Source of the DNA: DATCBF01 sp964401995
Lineage (GTDB): Bacteria; Actinomycetota; Thermoleophilia; Solirubrobacterales; 70-9
Direction of reading: 5' to 3'
NCBI GenBank assembly: GCA_964401995.1
Contig: CAYOAP010000012.1
Span: forward strand, 1 to 64,000
DNA: 64,000 bases
Part shown: piece after piece, positions 32,154-41,240 of the stretch
How the letters are laid out: each line of letters begins with the position of its first letter
Position numbering within the stretch: position 1 is the stretch's first letter
Program-made: the position numbers and the translations under genes
Notes under the pieces: generated by a model
The model's database searches: none
Seen by the model: only the letters and a program-made list of their open reading frames with translations
Told to the model about the DNA's origin: nothing

Positions 32154-32983
32154 CAGACGAGCAGAACAACGAGACTTCTGAGCAGCCCGCCGAGCCCGAC
32201 GCCGTCGAGGAGACTCCGGCCGAGGCGCCCGTAGCCGAGGAGCCAACCGCCCCCGAGGCCGAGACGGCTGAGGAGCCTGCCGCTGAGGAGCCGGCTGCTC
32301 CTGAGGCCGAGGCCGCCGAGGAGGCCCCTGAGGCTGTAGAGGCAGAGGAGGCCCCGGCTGAAGCTGAGCCCGAGGCGCCCGTTGAGGAGCTGAAGGCGCC
32401 AGAGAAGAAGGCCGACGTGATTCCCGGCGCCGACTTGGAGCCGATCGCCGTTGAGCCCGAGGCTAAGCTGAGCACGGAGGAGCGCGCTCGCCTCGAGGCC
32501 GAGGAAGAAGAGCGGGCCAAACGTGAGGCCGAACTGGCCGGCGCCGGCGATGACGAGCCGAGCACCGCCGACCGCGCCCCGGCCAAGATGGCCAGCGACG
32601 CCCGCTTCCTGGCGACCGGCAAGCGCAAGAGCGCGATCGCCCGCGTCACCGTCACCCCCGGCGACGGCAAGTTCGTCATCAACAAGCGTGACCTGGCCGA
32701 GTTCTTCCCCCGCCCGCTGCACCAGACGATGGCTCGCCAGCCTCTGGTCGCCGCCGGCTACGAGGGCAACGTCGACATCCGCGTCCTGGTCCACGGCGGC
32801 GGCATCAGCGGCCAGGCCGGCGCGGTCCGCCACGGGATCGCCCGGGCGCTGACCGAGATCGACGCCGAGCTGCGCGGCGATCTCAAGCGCCGTGGCTTCC
32901 TGACCCGCGACGCGCGAGTCAAGGAGCGCCGCAAGGCGGGGCTCAAGAAGGCCCGTAAGAAGCCGCAGTTCAGCAAGCGCTGA
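32150..32983 (+). CDS. rpsI: 30S ribosomal protein S9 with long acidic extension
   Basis: A 277-residue protein: residues 151-277 are canonical S9 (FLATGKRKSAIARV through the basic KKPQFSKR tail), and residues 1-150 are a Glu/Ala/Pro-rich acidic extension with repeats like EEPAAEEPAAPEAEAA. S9 is normally about 130-170 residues. The frame starts in the rplM stop (ATGA) and is uninterrupted. An in-frame ATG at 32588 would give a 131-residue standard S9, so internal initiation or processing is possible. Confidence 0.93.
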   Translation: MTDEQNNETSEQPAEPDAVEETPAEAPVAEEPTAPEAETAEEPAAEEPAAPEAEAAEEAPEAVEAEEAPAEAEPEAPVEELKAPEKKADVIPGADLEPIAVEPEAKLSTEERARLEAEEEERAKREAELAGAGDDEPSTADRAPAKMASDARFLATGKRKSAIARVTVTPGDGKFVINKRDLAEFFPRPLHQTMARQPLVAAGYEGNVDIRVLVHGGGISGQAGAVRHGIARALTEIDAELRGDLKRRGFLTRDARVKERRKAGLKKARKKPQFSKR

Positions 32984-32993
32984 CGGGGTCTGG

Positions 32994-34307
32994 GTGACGT
33001 CGGAGCGCAAGCTCTTCGGAACCGATGGGGTCCGGGGAGAGGCTGGAACGTTCCTTACCGCCGAGCTGGCCACTTCCCTGGGAAGGGCGGCGACCGCCTC
33101 GCTGCCGGCGCAGCGGCCGCAGGTTCTGATCGTGCGCGACACGCGCGAGTCCGGCCCGATGCTGGAGGCGGCGCTGGCCGCCGGGGTGGCGGCTGCCGGC
33201 GGCGATGCCCTGCTGGGCGGGGTGCTGCCGACGCCGGCCGCGGCGATCCTGGTCAGGCGGCTCGGCCTCGACCTGGCGGCGGTCGTCTCCGCCTCCCACA
33301 ACCCTTACCGCGACAACGGCATCAAGTTCTTCTCCGGCGAGGGGACCAAGCTCAGCGACGAGACCGAGGCGAAGATGGAGTCGCTGCTTGAGGGCGATGC
33401 CCCCGCCGCCGAGGTCGGCAGCGTGCGCGAGCTGAACGGCGGGCTTGAGGATTATCTGCGAGCCCTGGAGGCAGCCTTCCCGCTCGACCTCTCCGGGGCC
33501 AAGGTGGTGCTCGACTGTGCCAACGGCGCCACCTTCCGCGCCGCGCCGGCGATCTTCGAGCGGCTCGGCGCCGAGGTCGAGGTGATCGCCGCCGAGCCCG
33601 ACGGCCGCAACATCAACGACAACTGTGGCTCGACCCACATCGAGGGCCTGGCCGCTCGCGTCGCCGCTTCCGAGGCGACGATCGGCTTCGCCTTCGACGG
33701 CGACGGCGACCGGGTGCTGGCGGTCGATGGCGACGGCCGCGCGCACGACGGCGACGAGCTGATCGCGCTTGCCGCGCTCGGCCTGTCGGGGCGCGGCGAG
33801 TTGAACGGTGGTGTCGTCGTCACCGTGATGAGCAACTACGGCTTCCACCAGGCGATGGAGGCGGCGGGAATCGACGTTGCCGTCACCAGCGTCGGCGACC
33901 GCTACGTGCTCGACGAGATGCGACGCCGCGACTGGCTGCTCGGCGGCGAGCAATCGGGCCACATCATCGCCACCGATTTCGTCGCCACCGGCGATGGGAT
34001 TGCCGCTGCGCTGACGACGATGCGCGAGCTGGGGGGGAGCGCGCTCGCCGAGGCGAAGCCGATGCAGAAGCTGCCGCAGACCCTGGTCAACGTCGAGGTC
34101 GCCGATCGTGAGGCGATCGCCGGCGCTGACGCCGTCTGGGCCGCGGTCGAGCGCGAGGGCGAGGCGCTGGCCGGCCGGGGCCGCGTCCTCCTGCGTCCCT
34201 CGGGCACCGAGCCGCTGGTCCGGGTGATGGCCGAGGCGCCGACCGCCGAGGAGGCCGACGCGGTCTGCCAGCGCCTGGTCGAGATCGTCAAGAACGAGCT
34301 CACGTAG
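32994..34307 (+). CDS. glmM: Phosphoglucosamine mutase
   Basis: A 437-residue alpha-D-phosphohexomutase converting glucosamine 6-phosphate to glucosamine 1-phosphate. The phosphoserine loop SASHNPYRDNG, the Mg loop FDGDGDR and the C-terminal LLRPSGTEPLVRV phosphate-binding loop are present. GTG start 10 bp after rpsI. Followed by glmS, so two consecutive steps toward UDP-GlcNAc are together. Confidence 0.95.
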   Translation: MTSERKLFGTDGVRGEAGTFLTAELATSLGRAATASLPAQRPQVLIVRDTRESGPMLEAALAAGVAAAGGDALLGGVLPTPAAAILVRRLGLDLAAVVSASHNPYRDNGIKFFSGEGTKLSDETEAKMESLLEGDAPAAEVGSVRELNGGLEDYLRALEAAFPLDLSGAKVVLDCANGATFRAAPAIFERLGAEVEVIAAEPDGRNINDNCGSTHIEGLAARVAASEATIGFAFDGDGDRVLAVDGDGRAHDGDELIALAALGLSGRGELNGGVVVTVMSNYGFHQAMEAAGIDVAVTSVGDRYVLDEMRRRDWLLGGEQSGHIIATDFVATGDGIAAALTTMRELGGSALAEAKPMQKLPQTLVNVEVADREAIAGADAVWAAVEREGEALAGRGRVLLRPSGTEPLVRVMAEAPTAEEADAVCQRLVEIVKNELT

Positions 34308-34335
34308 AGCCCGGTCTCTACTCTTAACCGTCCTT

Positions 34336-36183
34336 ATGTGCGGAATTGTCGGATACGTGGGCGGGCGCCCCTGCAGCGACCTGCTGGTCGCCGGACTCGA
34401 AAAACTCGAGTACCGGGGCTATGACTCGGCCGGCGTCTCGGTGATCGAAGACGGCAAGGTCGACAGCGTTCGCGCCGTCGGCAACCTCGCCAACCTGCGC
34501 GCCGCCTTTGAGCAGCAGCGCAACGGCGACGGCTCGGCCCCGACCGCGACCACCGGCGTCGCCCACACCCGCTGGGCCACCCATGGCCGCGTCACCGAGG
34601 AGAACGCCCACCCCCACGGCGACTGCAGCGACCGCATCCACATCGTCCTCAACGGGATCGTCGAGAACCACGCCACCCTGCGCCGCGAGCTCGCCGCCGA
34701 GGGGCACGTCTTCACATCCGAGACCGACGCCGAGATCGTCTCCCATCTGATCGAGCGCAACTACGACGGCGACCTGACCGCGGCGGTGCGGGCGACCTTC
34801 GCCGAGCTGCGCGGCCATTACGCCTTCGTCGCCATGCACGCCGATGAGCCGGGCCTGCTTGCGGGCGCCCGCAAGGAGTGCCCGCTGGTCGCCGGGATCG
34901 GCGACGGCGAGACCTTTCTCGCCTCGGCGATCCCGGCCTTCCTCGCCGAGACCCGCCAGGCGCTGCTGATCGAGAACGGCGAGATCGTCACGATCGACGC
35001 CAACGGGATCACGATCACCGACGCCGGCGGCGCCCCGGTCGAGCGCCCGTCTGAAGAGGTCGCCTGGGATGAGGAAACCGCCGAGAAGGGCGGCTATGAG
35101 ACCTACATGCTGAAGGAGATCCACGAGCAGGCCGACGCCGTCGCCGAGACGATCGCCGACCGCCTGCCGACCGACGATGGCGTGGACCTCTCCGAGGTCG
35201 AGCTCGACGATTCCTTCCTGCGCGACCTGAAGCGGATCGTGATCGTCGCCTGCGGCACCTCCTACCACGCGGGTTTGATCGGCCGCTACGCGATCGAGGA
35301 GTGGGCGCGGGTGCCGGTCGAGATGGACATCGCCTCCGAGTACCGCTACCGCAACCCGGTGATCGGGCCGGGCGATCTCGTGATCGGGATGACCCAGTCG
35401 GGCGAGACGGCCGACACGCTGGCGGCGATGCGGCTTGCCCGCGAGGGCGGGGCCAAGGTGCTGGCAGTGACCAACATCATGGGCAGCCAGGCGACCCGAG
35501 ACGCCGACGCCGTGATCTACACCCGGGCCGGGCTGGAGATCTCCGTCGCCGCGACCAAGACCTTCGTCGCCCAGGTGGCGGCGATGTATCTGATCGGCCT
35601 GCGCCTGGCCGAGCTGCGCGGCACGCTCTCGCCGCAGCGGCTCTCGGAGCTGGTGCTCGAGATGAAGGGCCTGCCCTCCAAGATCGAGGAGACGATCGCC
35701 GCCGTCGAAGGCCCTGTGCGGGAGACCGCCGCGATCCACTTCGAGCAGAACTTCTTCCTCTACATGGGCCGCAACATCGGGCTGCCGGTCTGCCTTGAGG
35801 GCGCTTTGAAGCTGAAGGAGATCTCCTACATCCCGACCGACGCCTATGCGGCCGGCGAGATGAAGCACGGGCCGATCGCGCTGCTCGACGAGTCGACGCC
35901 GGTCGTCTGCGTCGCCAACGACAGCCCGGTGCTGGAGAAGGTCCTCTCCAACGTCGCCGAGGTGCGGGCCCGCGGCGCGCAGACGATCGCGATCGCGACC
36001 GAGGGCTCGGTCCGGGCGGGAGAGGTCGCCGACGAGGTCATCGAGGTCGCCCGCACCGACTGGATCCTGCAGCCGATCCTGGCGATCCTGCCGCTGCAGC
36101 TGCTCGCCTACGACATCGCCCGTGCCCGCGGCCTCAACGTCGACCAGCCGCGAAACCTGGCCAAGACCGTCACCGTCGAGTAA
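34336..36183 (+). CDS. glmS: Glutamine-fructose-6-phosphate aminotransferase
   Basis: A 615-residue enzyme. The N-terminal Ntn glutaminase begins MCGIVGYVG with catalytic Cys2, and TRWATHG follows. Two SIS sugar-isomerase domains contain ACGTSYHAG and TQSGETADTL, and the end reads NLAKTVTVE. It makes glucosamine 6-phosphate for the wall. No glmS ribozyme features were seen in the 28-bp gap before it. Confidence 0.97.
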   Translation: MCGIVGYVGGRPCSDLLVAGLEKLEYRGYDSAGVSVIEDGKVDSVRAVGNLANLRAAFEQQRNGDGSAPTATTGVAHTRWATHGRVTEENAHPHGDCSDRIHIVLNGIVENHATLRRELAAEGHVFTSETDAEIVSHLIERNYDGDLTAAVRATFAELRGHYAFVAMHADEPGLLAGARKECPLVAGIGDGETFLASAIPAFLAETRQALLIENGEIVTIDANGITITDAGGAPVERPSEEVAWDEETAEKGGYETYMLKEIHEQADAVAETIADRLPTDDGVDLSEVELDDSFLRDLKRIVIVACGTSYHAGLIGRYAIEEWARVPVEMDIASEYRYRNPVIGPGDLVIGMTQSGETADTLAAMRLAREGGAKVLAVTNIMGSQATRDADAVIYTRAGLEISVAATKTFVAQVAAMYLIGLRLAELRGTLSPQRLSELVLEMKGLPSKIEETIAAVEGPVRETAAIHFEQNFFLYMGRNIGLPVCLEGALKLKEISYIPTDAYAAGEMKHGPIALLDESTPVVCVANDSPVLEKVLSNVAEVRARGAQTIAIATEGSVRAGEVADEVIEVARTDWILQPILAILPLQLLAYDIARARGLNVDQPRNLAKTVTVE

Positions 36184-36204
36184 CGGCGCTAGGATGCCGC
36201 GACT

Positions 36205-37761
36205 ATGAAGTCCCGTCCCGTCCTTCTGATCGCCGTCCTGGCGCTCGTCTACGCGCTCGCCGGTTGCGGTGGCAGCAGCGATAGCTCAGCCCCGGCGCCG
36301 GCCACGGTCGCGCCGGCCGACTCGTCGATCTTCGTCGAAGCGACGGTGCTTCCCACGGGAACGCTGAAGTCCAACGTCGAAGCGCTTGCCGCCAACGTCG
36401 CCGGCATCGACGACCTCGGCACAACGGTCCTCGCCAAAGTCGAAGAAGCGGCCAAAGAAGCGGATGAGCCCTTCTCCTATGAAAAGGACGTCAAGCCCTG
36501 GCTTGGCGAAAAGGCGGGGATCTTCCTCTCCGACTATGACGGCCAGAACTTCTCCGACGCCGGGGGCGTGATTCAGGTGACCGACACCGCCGCGGCGCAG
36601 GAATTCATCGATGCGCACGTCAAGCCCGATGAAGGCGAAAAGTATGAAGACGCGAGCTACGAAGGCGTCGACTACAAAGTCACCTCGGGTGACGATTCCT
36701 CGATTGGCATCGTCGGCGATTTCATCGTCTACGCCAAAAACCAGCAGATCTTCAAAGCCGTCGTCGATGCGTCGAATGGCGGGGAAGCGCTGGCCGACGT
36801 CACCAAGTACGTCGATGCGACCGAAGGGGCGCCCAGCGATGGCCTCGCCAGCGTCTACGTCGACATCGGCTCCCTGATCAAGCAGGCCGGCCCGATCGAT
36901 CCGCAGGCCGCCGTCTTCCTGCAGTCGGCCGGCATCGCTCCTGAAGAAGCAACCGCCACGGCGAGCGTCGTCCCCGGCGCCGACCAGGTCGAGATCGACC
37001 TGCGCAGCGACATCACCGGCAACGACCCGCCCGCCGGCGATGCCTCCAAGCTGGTTGGCTCGATGCCGGCTGAATCGGTCGCGGCCTTCGCCTCGCCCGA
37101 ATTCGGCAAGGCTCTGGGCAACCTGATCGACAGCATCGACGCCAACGGCATCCCCGGCTCGATCCCCCCGCACAAATTCAAGGAAGGCCTGAAAAGCGCA
37201 GGCATCGACCTCGAAAAGATCGTCGGCTCGCTCGGCGACCTCGGGGGATTTGTCGAGGGCACCACTTCGAGCAACCTCGACGGCGCTGTCGTGCTCACCA
37301 CCGACAACGCCAGCGAAGCCTCCAACACGGTCGCCAACATCGGGCTGCTGCTGCGCCTCTCCCACACACCGGGCATCACCGCGATCGGCGGCAAGGCCAC
37401 CGGCTTTTCGATCCGCAGCTCCAGCCTCGGCCACAAGCCGATCGTCGTTGCCGCCGAAGGCGAGCGGATCTCAATCGGCTACGGCTTGCCGGCTGCCCTG
37501 CTTGGCCTCTCCGAAGAAGGCAAGAAGCTTTCCGGAGAGAGCGTCTACAAGGAAGCCGTCTCCGCCCTCGGCGGGACGCCGATCACCGCCTTCGTCGATG
37601 GACCAGGCGTGCTTGGCCTGGTCGAAGCGGGCCCTGCTGCCAAGGAACCGAAGTTCCTGACGGCAAAGCCGTACCTGGAAAAGGTCTCCTACATCGCCGC
37701 CGGTGGCGGCGTCGAAGACGGCCTCTCGACCGCGAAGCTGATCGTCGGCTTCGAAAAGTAG
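36205..37761 (+). CDS. DUF3352-type lipoprotein
   Basis: A 518-residue lipoprotein: signal ending YALAGC (Cys21), then a Ser/Ala/Pro linker and a long body with alternating strands and helices resembling DUF3352 (FVEATVLPTG..., SDYDGQNFSDAG, KPWLGEKAGIFL). Function unknown. Glu is coded mainly by GAA and Lys often by AAA, unlike the GAG-rich neighbours. A TAGGAT hexamer 9 bp before the ATG suggests a near-leaderless transcript. Confidence 0.7.
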   Translation: MKSRPVLLIAVLALVYALAGCGGSSDSSAPAPATVAPADSSIFVEATVLPTGTLKSNVEALAANVAGIDDLGTTVLAKVEEAAKEADEPFSYEKDVKPWLGEKAGIFLSDYDGQNFSDAGGVIQVTDTAAAQEFIDAHVKPDEGEKYEDASYEGVDYKVTSGDDSSIGIVGDFIVYAKNQQIFKAVVDASNGGEALADVTKYVDATEGAPSDGLASVYVDIGSLIKQAGPIDPQAAVFLQSAGIAPEEATATASVVPGADQVEIDLRSDITGNDPPAGDASKLVGSMPAESVAAFASPEFGKALGNLIDSIDANGIPGSIPPHKFKEGLKSAGIDLEKIVGSLGDLGGFVEGTTSSNLDGAVVLTTDNASEASNTVANIGLLLRLSHTPGITAIGGKATGFSIRSSSLGHKPIVVAAEGERISIGYGLPAALLGLSEEGKKLSGESVYKEAVSALGGTPITAFVDGPGVLGLVEAGPAAKEPKFLTAKPYLEKVSYIAAGGGVEDGLSTAKLIVGFEK

Positions 37762-37770
37762 CCGGCGGCT

Positions 37771-38127
37771 GTGAGCTCCGGCGTCGGCATCGACCTGCTG
37801 GAGATCGACCGCCTGGAGCGAGCGCTGGAGCGCCATCCGCGCCTGGCCGAGCGCGTCTTTACCAAGGCCGAGCGCGAATACGCCGGCGCCAGGGCGCGCC
37901 CGGCCCGGCACCTCGCCGCCCGTTTCGCCGCCAAGGAGGCGGTGGTCAAGGCCCTGGGCCTGAGCGGCGGGTTTGGCCTGGGTGAGGTAGAGGTCGTGGC
38001 GGGAGAGCCGCCTACGGTGCGGCTCGAGGGTGATGCAGCCACAGCCGCGGCAGGGCGTCGGGTCGAGATCTCGCTGACCCACTCCCGCGACTTTGCGGCG
38101 GCGGTCGCGATAGCCGAAACTGCCTGA
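37771..38127 (+). CDS. acpS: Holo-[acyl-carrier-protein] synthase
   Basis: A 118-residue phosphopantetheinyl transferase. The Mg-binding GIDLLEIDR (Asp8) and FAAKEAVVKAL (Glu) motifs and the closing ISLTHSRDFAAA are intact. It loads 4'-phosphopantetheine from CoA onto ACP. GTG start; it ends at the base before nnr, the widespread acpS-nnr-alr order. Confidence 0.93.
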   Translation: MSSGVGIDLLEIDRLERALERHPRLAERVFTKAEREYAGARARPARHLAARFAAKEAVVKALGLSGGFGLGEVEVVAGEPPTVRLEGDAATAAAGRRVEISLTHSRDFAAAVAIAETA

Positions 38128-39633
38128 ATGGAGCCCTGGCTTCACCCCCTCTACGAGGCTGAGCAGATGCGGGCCATCGATCGCTGGGCGATCGAGGAGA
38201 TGGGCGCGCCCTCGCTGGAGCTGATGGAGGCGGCGGGCCGGGCGCTGGCCGACGCCGTCGACGAGCTGGCACCGCAGGGGCCGATCCGGGTCGTCTGCGG
38301 CAAGGGCAACAACGGCGGCGACGGGCTGGTCGCCGCCCGCTATCTGGCCGCGGCCGGCTATGAGGTTGAGGCGCTGCTGCTCTGGCCCGGCGTCGATCTC
38401 AGCGGCGACGCTGCGGCGAACCTCGCCCGCTGCGAGGCCGAGCATCTCGACGGCGGCTTGGATTCGCGCCTGGCGGACTCGGGCGCGGTGATCGACGCGA
38501 TCTTCGGCACCGGCTTCACGGGGGCGGCGCGCGAGCCGGCGGCCGCCGCGATCGAGGCGATCAACCGCTGCGGCGCGCCCGTCGTCGCCTGCGACATCGC
38601 CTCCGGGGTCGACGCTTCCAATGGCGAGGTCGAGGGCCAGGCGGTCGAAGCCGATCTCACGGTCAGCTTTCACGCCGCCAAGCTCGGCCACCGGATCGCG
38701 CCCGGCAAGTGGCACAGCGGCGAGCTGCGCGTCGTCCCGATTGGGATCCCACCCGGAGCGCCGATCGTGGCCACCGCCGGCACGATCGACCCATCGGTCC
38801 TCGGCCTGGCCCCGCGCCGCGGCTCGCGCTCGACCAAGTTCAGCTCCGGGCAGGTGGCGATAGCCGGCGGCTCGCGGGGGCTGACCGGCGCGGTGAGGAT
38901 GTCCTCGCTGGCGGTGATCAGGGCTGGCGCCGGCTACGCCACCGTCGCCGTGCCCGCCGACCTCGAGGCGATTTTCGAGCTGAGCCAGCCGGAGGTGATG
39001 TCGGTCGCCTGCCCCGGTGGAGACGGCTGCCTGGCGCCGGCCTCGCTGAAGGCGGTGCTGCGCGCCTTCGAGCCGGCGGCGGCGGGCGTGCTTGGACCCG
39101 GCCTCGGCCGCGACCCCGGCGCGGTTGAGCTGGCGCGCGAGGCGGCGGGCGCGATCGAGGCGCCGCTGGTGATCGACGCCGACGGGCTCAACGCCTTCGC
39201 CGGCCAGATCGAGCGGATCGCCGCCCGTGAGGCGCAGACGATCCTCACCCCTCATGCGGGCGAGCTGGGGCGGCTGCTCGGCCGCGACTCGGCTGAGATC
39301 TCCGCCTGCCGGCTTGCCGCCGCCCGCGAGGCGGCTCGCAGGGCAGGCGCGGTCGTCGTTCTCAAGGGCGACGACACGATCGTCACCGACGGCGAGCGGG
39401 TCGCGGTCAACGAGATCTCCGCGCCAGCCCTAGCCACCGCCGGCACAGGTGACGTGCTCTCGGGGATGACAGCGGCCCTGCTCGCCCGCGGCCTCGATCC
39501 CTTTGCCGCCGCCTGTGCCGCCGTTGTCGCCCACGCTCGCGCCGGCCGCGATGCCGCCGAGCGGATCGGCGCTGCCGAGTCGGTGATCGCGACCGACGTG
39601 ATCGCCTCTATCGCGGCGGGCATGCGCCCCTAG
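38128..39633 (+). CDS. nnr: Bifunctional NAD(P)H-hydrate epimerase / dehydratase
   Basis: A 501-residue fusion repairing hydrated NAD(P)H. The N-terminal YjeF_N epimerase (about 1-215) has VVCGKGNNGGDGLVAARYL; the C-terminal ADP/ATP-dependent dehydratase (about 225-500) has the ribokinase-like catalytic NEISAPALATAGTGDVLSG. Starts right after acpS. Both halves look complete. Confidence 0.93.
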   Translation: MEPWLHPLYEAEQMRAIDRWAIEEMGAPSLELMEAAGRALADAVDELAPQGPIRVVCGKGNNGGDGLVAARYLAAAGYEVEALLLWPGVDLSGDAAANLARCEAEHLDGGLDSRLADSGAVIDAIFGTGFTGAAREPAAAAIEAINRCGAPVVACDIASGVDASNGEVEGQAVEADLTVSFHAAKLGHRIAPGKWHSGELRVVPIGIPPGAPIVATAGTIDPSVLGLAPRRGSRSTKFSSGQVAIAGGSRGLTGAVRMSSLAVIRAGAGYATVAVPADLEAIFELSQPEVMSVACPGGDGCLAPASLKAVLRAFEPAAAGVLGPGLGRDPGAVELAREAAGAIEAPLVIDADGLNAFAGQIERIAAREAQTILTPHAGELGRLLGRDSAEISACRLAAAREAARRAGAVVVLKGDDTIVTDGERVAVNEISAPALATAGTGDVLSGMTAALLARGLDPFAAACAAVVAHARAGRDAAERIGAAESVIATDVIASIAAGMRP

Positions 39634-39660
39634 CAGCGGGTCGAATAACCTCGCAGCGCG

Positions 39661-40125
39661 ATGAAGACCGCCGCCGAGATCATGGATGCCGACGTTCCCG
39701 GCGTCTCCCCAGACGCCGATGCCCGAGCCGCGATCGAGCTGCTGGCCAAGACCGACATGGGGGCGATCCCCGTGATCGACGAGGAGCGCCGGGTAATCGG
39801 AATCGTCAGCGAGTCAGACCTGATCCTCAGCGACGAGGAGTCCGATCTGCACCTGCCGCACTACCTCAACATCATGGGCGGGGTCGTCTTCATCGGCTCG
39901 ATGAAGGGCTTCGAGAAGCGCCTCAACAAAGCCTTCGCGACCAAAGTCTCCGAGCTGATGACCGCCAGCCCGATCGTCGTCCGCTCCGATGACGGCGCCG
40001 ACGCGGTCGCGAAGACGATTGCCGACAAGCACCACAACCATCTTCCGGTGGTCGACGGCGACGGCTGCCTCGTCGGACTGGTGACCCGAGCCGACGCGCT
40101 CGCCGCGCTGGTCGCCGACCAGTAG
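39661..40125 (+). CDS. Two-CBS-domain protein
   Basis: A 154-residue protein composed of two CBS motifs (about 1-60 and 95-150), with a linker containing a helix (FEKRLNKAF). CBS pairs bind adenine nucleotides and often regulate partners; no partner domain is fused. TAACCT 9 bp before the ATG suggests a leaderless start. Located between nnr and alr. Confidence 0.85.
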   Translation: MKTAAEIMDADVPGVSPDADARAAIELLAKTDMGAIPVIDEERRVIGIVSESDLILSDEESDLHLPHYLNIMGGVVFIGSMKGFEKRLNKAFATKVSELMTASPIVVRSDDGADAVAKTIADKHHNHLPVVDGDGCLVGLVTRADALAALVADQ

Positions 40126-40127
40126 CG

Positions 40128-41240
40128 ATGGCCCAGCGGGCAATCGCCCGGATCGACCTCGGCGCCGTCGAGCGCAACTGCGCGCTGCTGAAGGGGACCC
40201 TGGGCGACGGGGCGGAGCTGTGCGCGGTGGTCAAGGCCGACGGCTACGGCCACGGCGCCGACAGCTGCGCCTCGGCGGCCCTGGCCGGCGGCGCGACCAG
40301 GCTGGCGGTGGCGACGGCGGCCGAGGCCGAGCAGATTGGCCGCCGCTTCCAGCATGTGCCGCTGCTGACGATGGGGGCGCTCACCCTCGACGACCTCGAC
40401 ACCGCGTTGGCGGCGGGCTCGGAGCTGGCCGTCTGGCATGAGGACTTCCGCCGCCTGCTGGCCGAACGCGCAACCGCCCAGGGCCGCCCGGCCCGGGTCC
40501 ACGTCAAGTACGACAGCGGCATGGGCCGGCTCGGCAACCCCGATCCTGCCCAGGTGCTGGCGCTGGCGCGAGCCTGCGCCGAGGATCCCAGCCTGACGCT
40601 GGTCGGTGTCTGGACCCATTTCGCCACCGCCGACGAACCCGACTCGGGCTTCTTCGACGAGCAGCTGCAGCGCTTCGCCGAGGTCGCCGCCGCGGTCAAG
40701 GCGGAGTTCCCGGCGGTGATCGCCCACGCTGCAAACAGCGCTGCCGTCTTCCGCGACGAGCGCGCCCATTTCGACATGGCCCGCTGCGGGGTCGCGATCT
40801 ATGGCCTCGACCCCTTTCAGGGCGATCCGCTCACGCGGGGGCTGGCCCCGGCGATGTCGCTGCGCTCCTACGTCGCCGACGTCAAGCGCTTTGCGGCAGG
40901 CGCCAGCGCCGGTTACGGGCAGACCTGGCGCGCTCCGGTCGAGACCTTCGTCGGGGTGCTGCCGGTCGGTTACGGCGACGGGGTCAGGCGCGGCCTCTCC
41001 AACAATGCCGAGGTGCTGATCGGCGGCCGCCGCCACCCTCTGGTCGGAACCGTCTCGATGGACAACATCACCGTCGACCTCGGCCCCGAGACCGCGGTCA
41101 AGCCGGGCGACGAGGCGGTTTTGATCGGCGCCCAGGAGGGTGAGACGATCCTCGCCGAGGAGATGGCTGCGCGGCTGAAGACGATCAACTACGAGGTCAC
41201 CTGCGGGATCTCGCCGAGAGTCCCGCGGGAAGCGACGTGA
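40128..41240 (+). CDS. alr: Alanine racemase
   Basis: A 370-residue fold-type III PLP enzyme making D-alanine for peptidoglycan. The PLP lysine is Lys36 in CAVVKADGYGHG; the second catalytic residue, Tyr, is in SAGYGQTW, and the C-terminal segment has SMDNITVDLG. Starts 2 bp after the CBS gene and overlaps the next gene (GTGA). Confidence 0.95.
   Translation: MAQRAIARIDLGAVERNCALLKGTLGDGAELCAVVKADGYGHGADSCASAALAGGATRLAVATAAEAEQIGRRFQHVPLLTMGALTLDDLDTALAAGSELAVWHEDFRRLLAERATAQGRPARVHVKYDSGMGRLGNPDPAQVLALARACAEDPSLTLVGVWTHFATADEPDSGFFDEQLQRFAEVAAAVKAEFPAVIAHAANSAAVFRDERAHFDMARCGVAIYGLDPFQGDPLTRGLAPAMSLRSYVADVKRFAAGASAGYGQTWRAPVETFVGVLPVGYGDGVRRGLSNNAEVLIGGRRHPLVGTVSMDNITVDLGPETAVKPGDEAVLIGAQEGETILAEEMAARLKTINYEVTCGISPRVPREAT

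Noticed and set aside
34308..34335. glmS ribozyme before glmS
   Set aside because: The gap is only 28 bp, far too short for the ribozyme.
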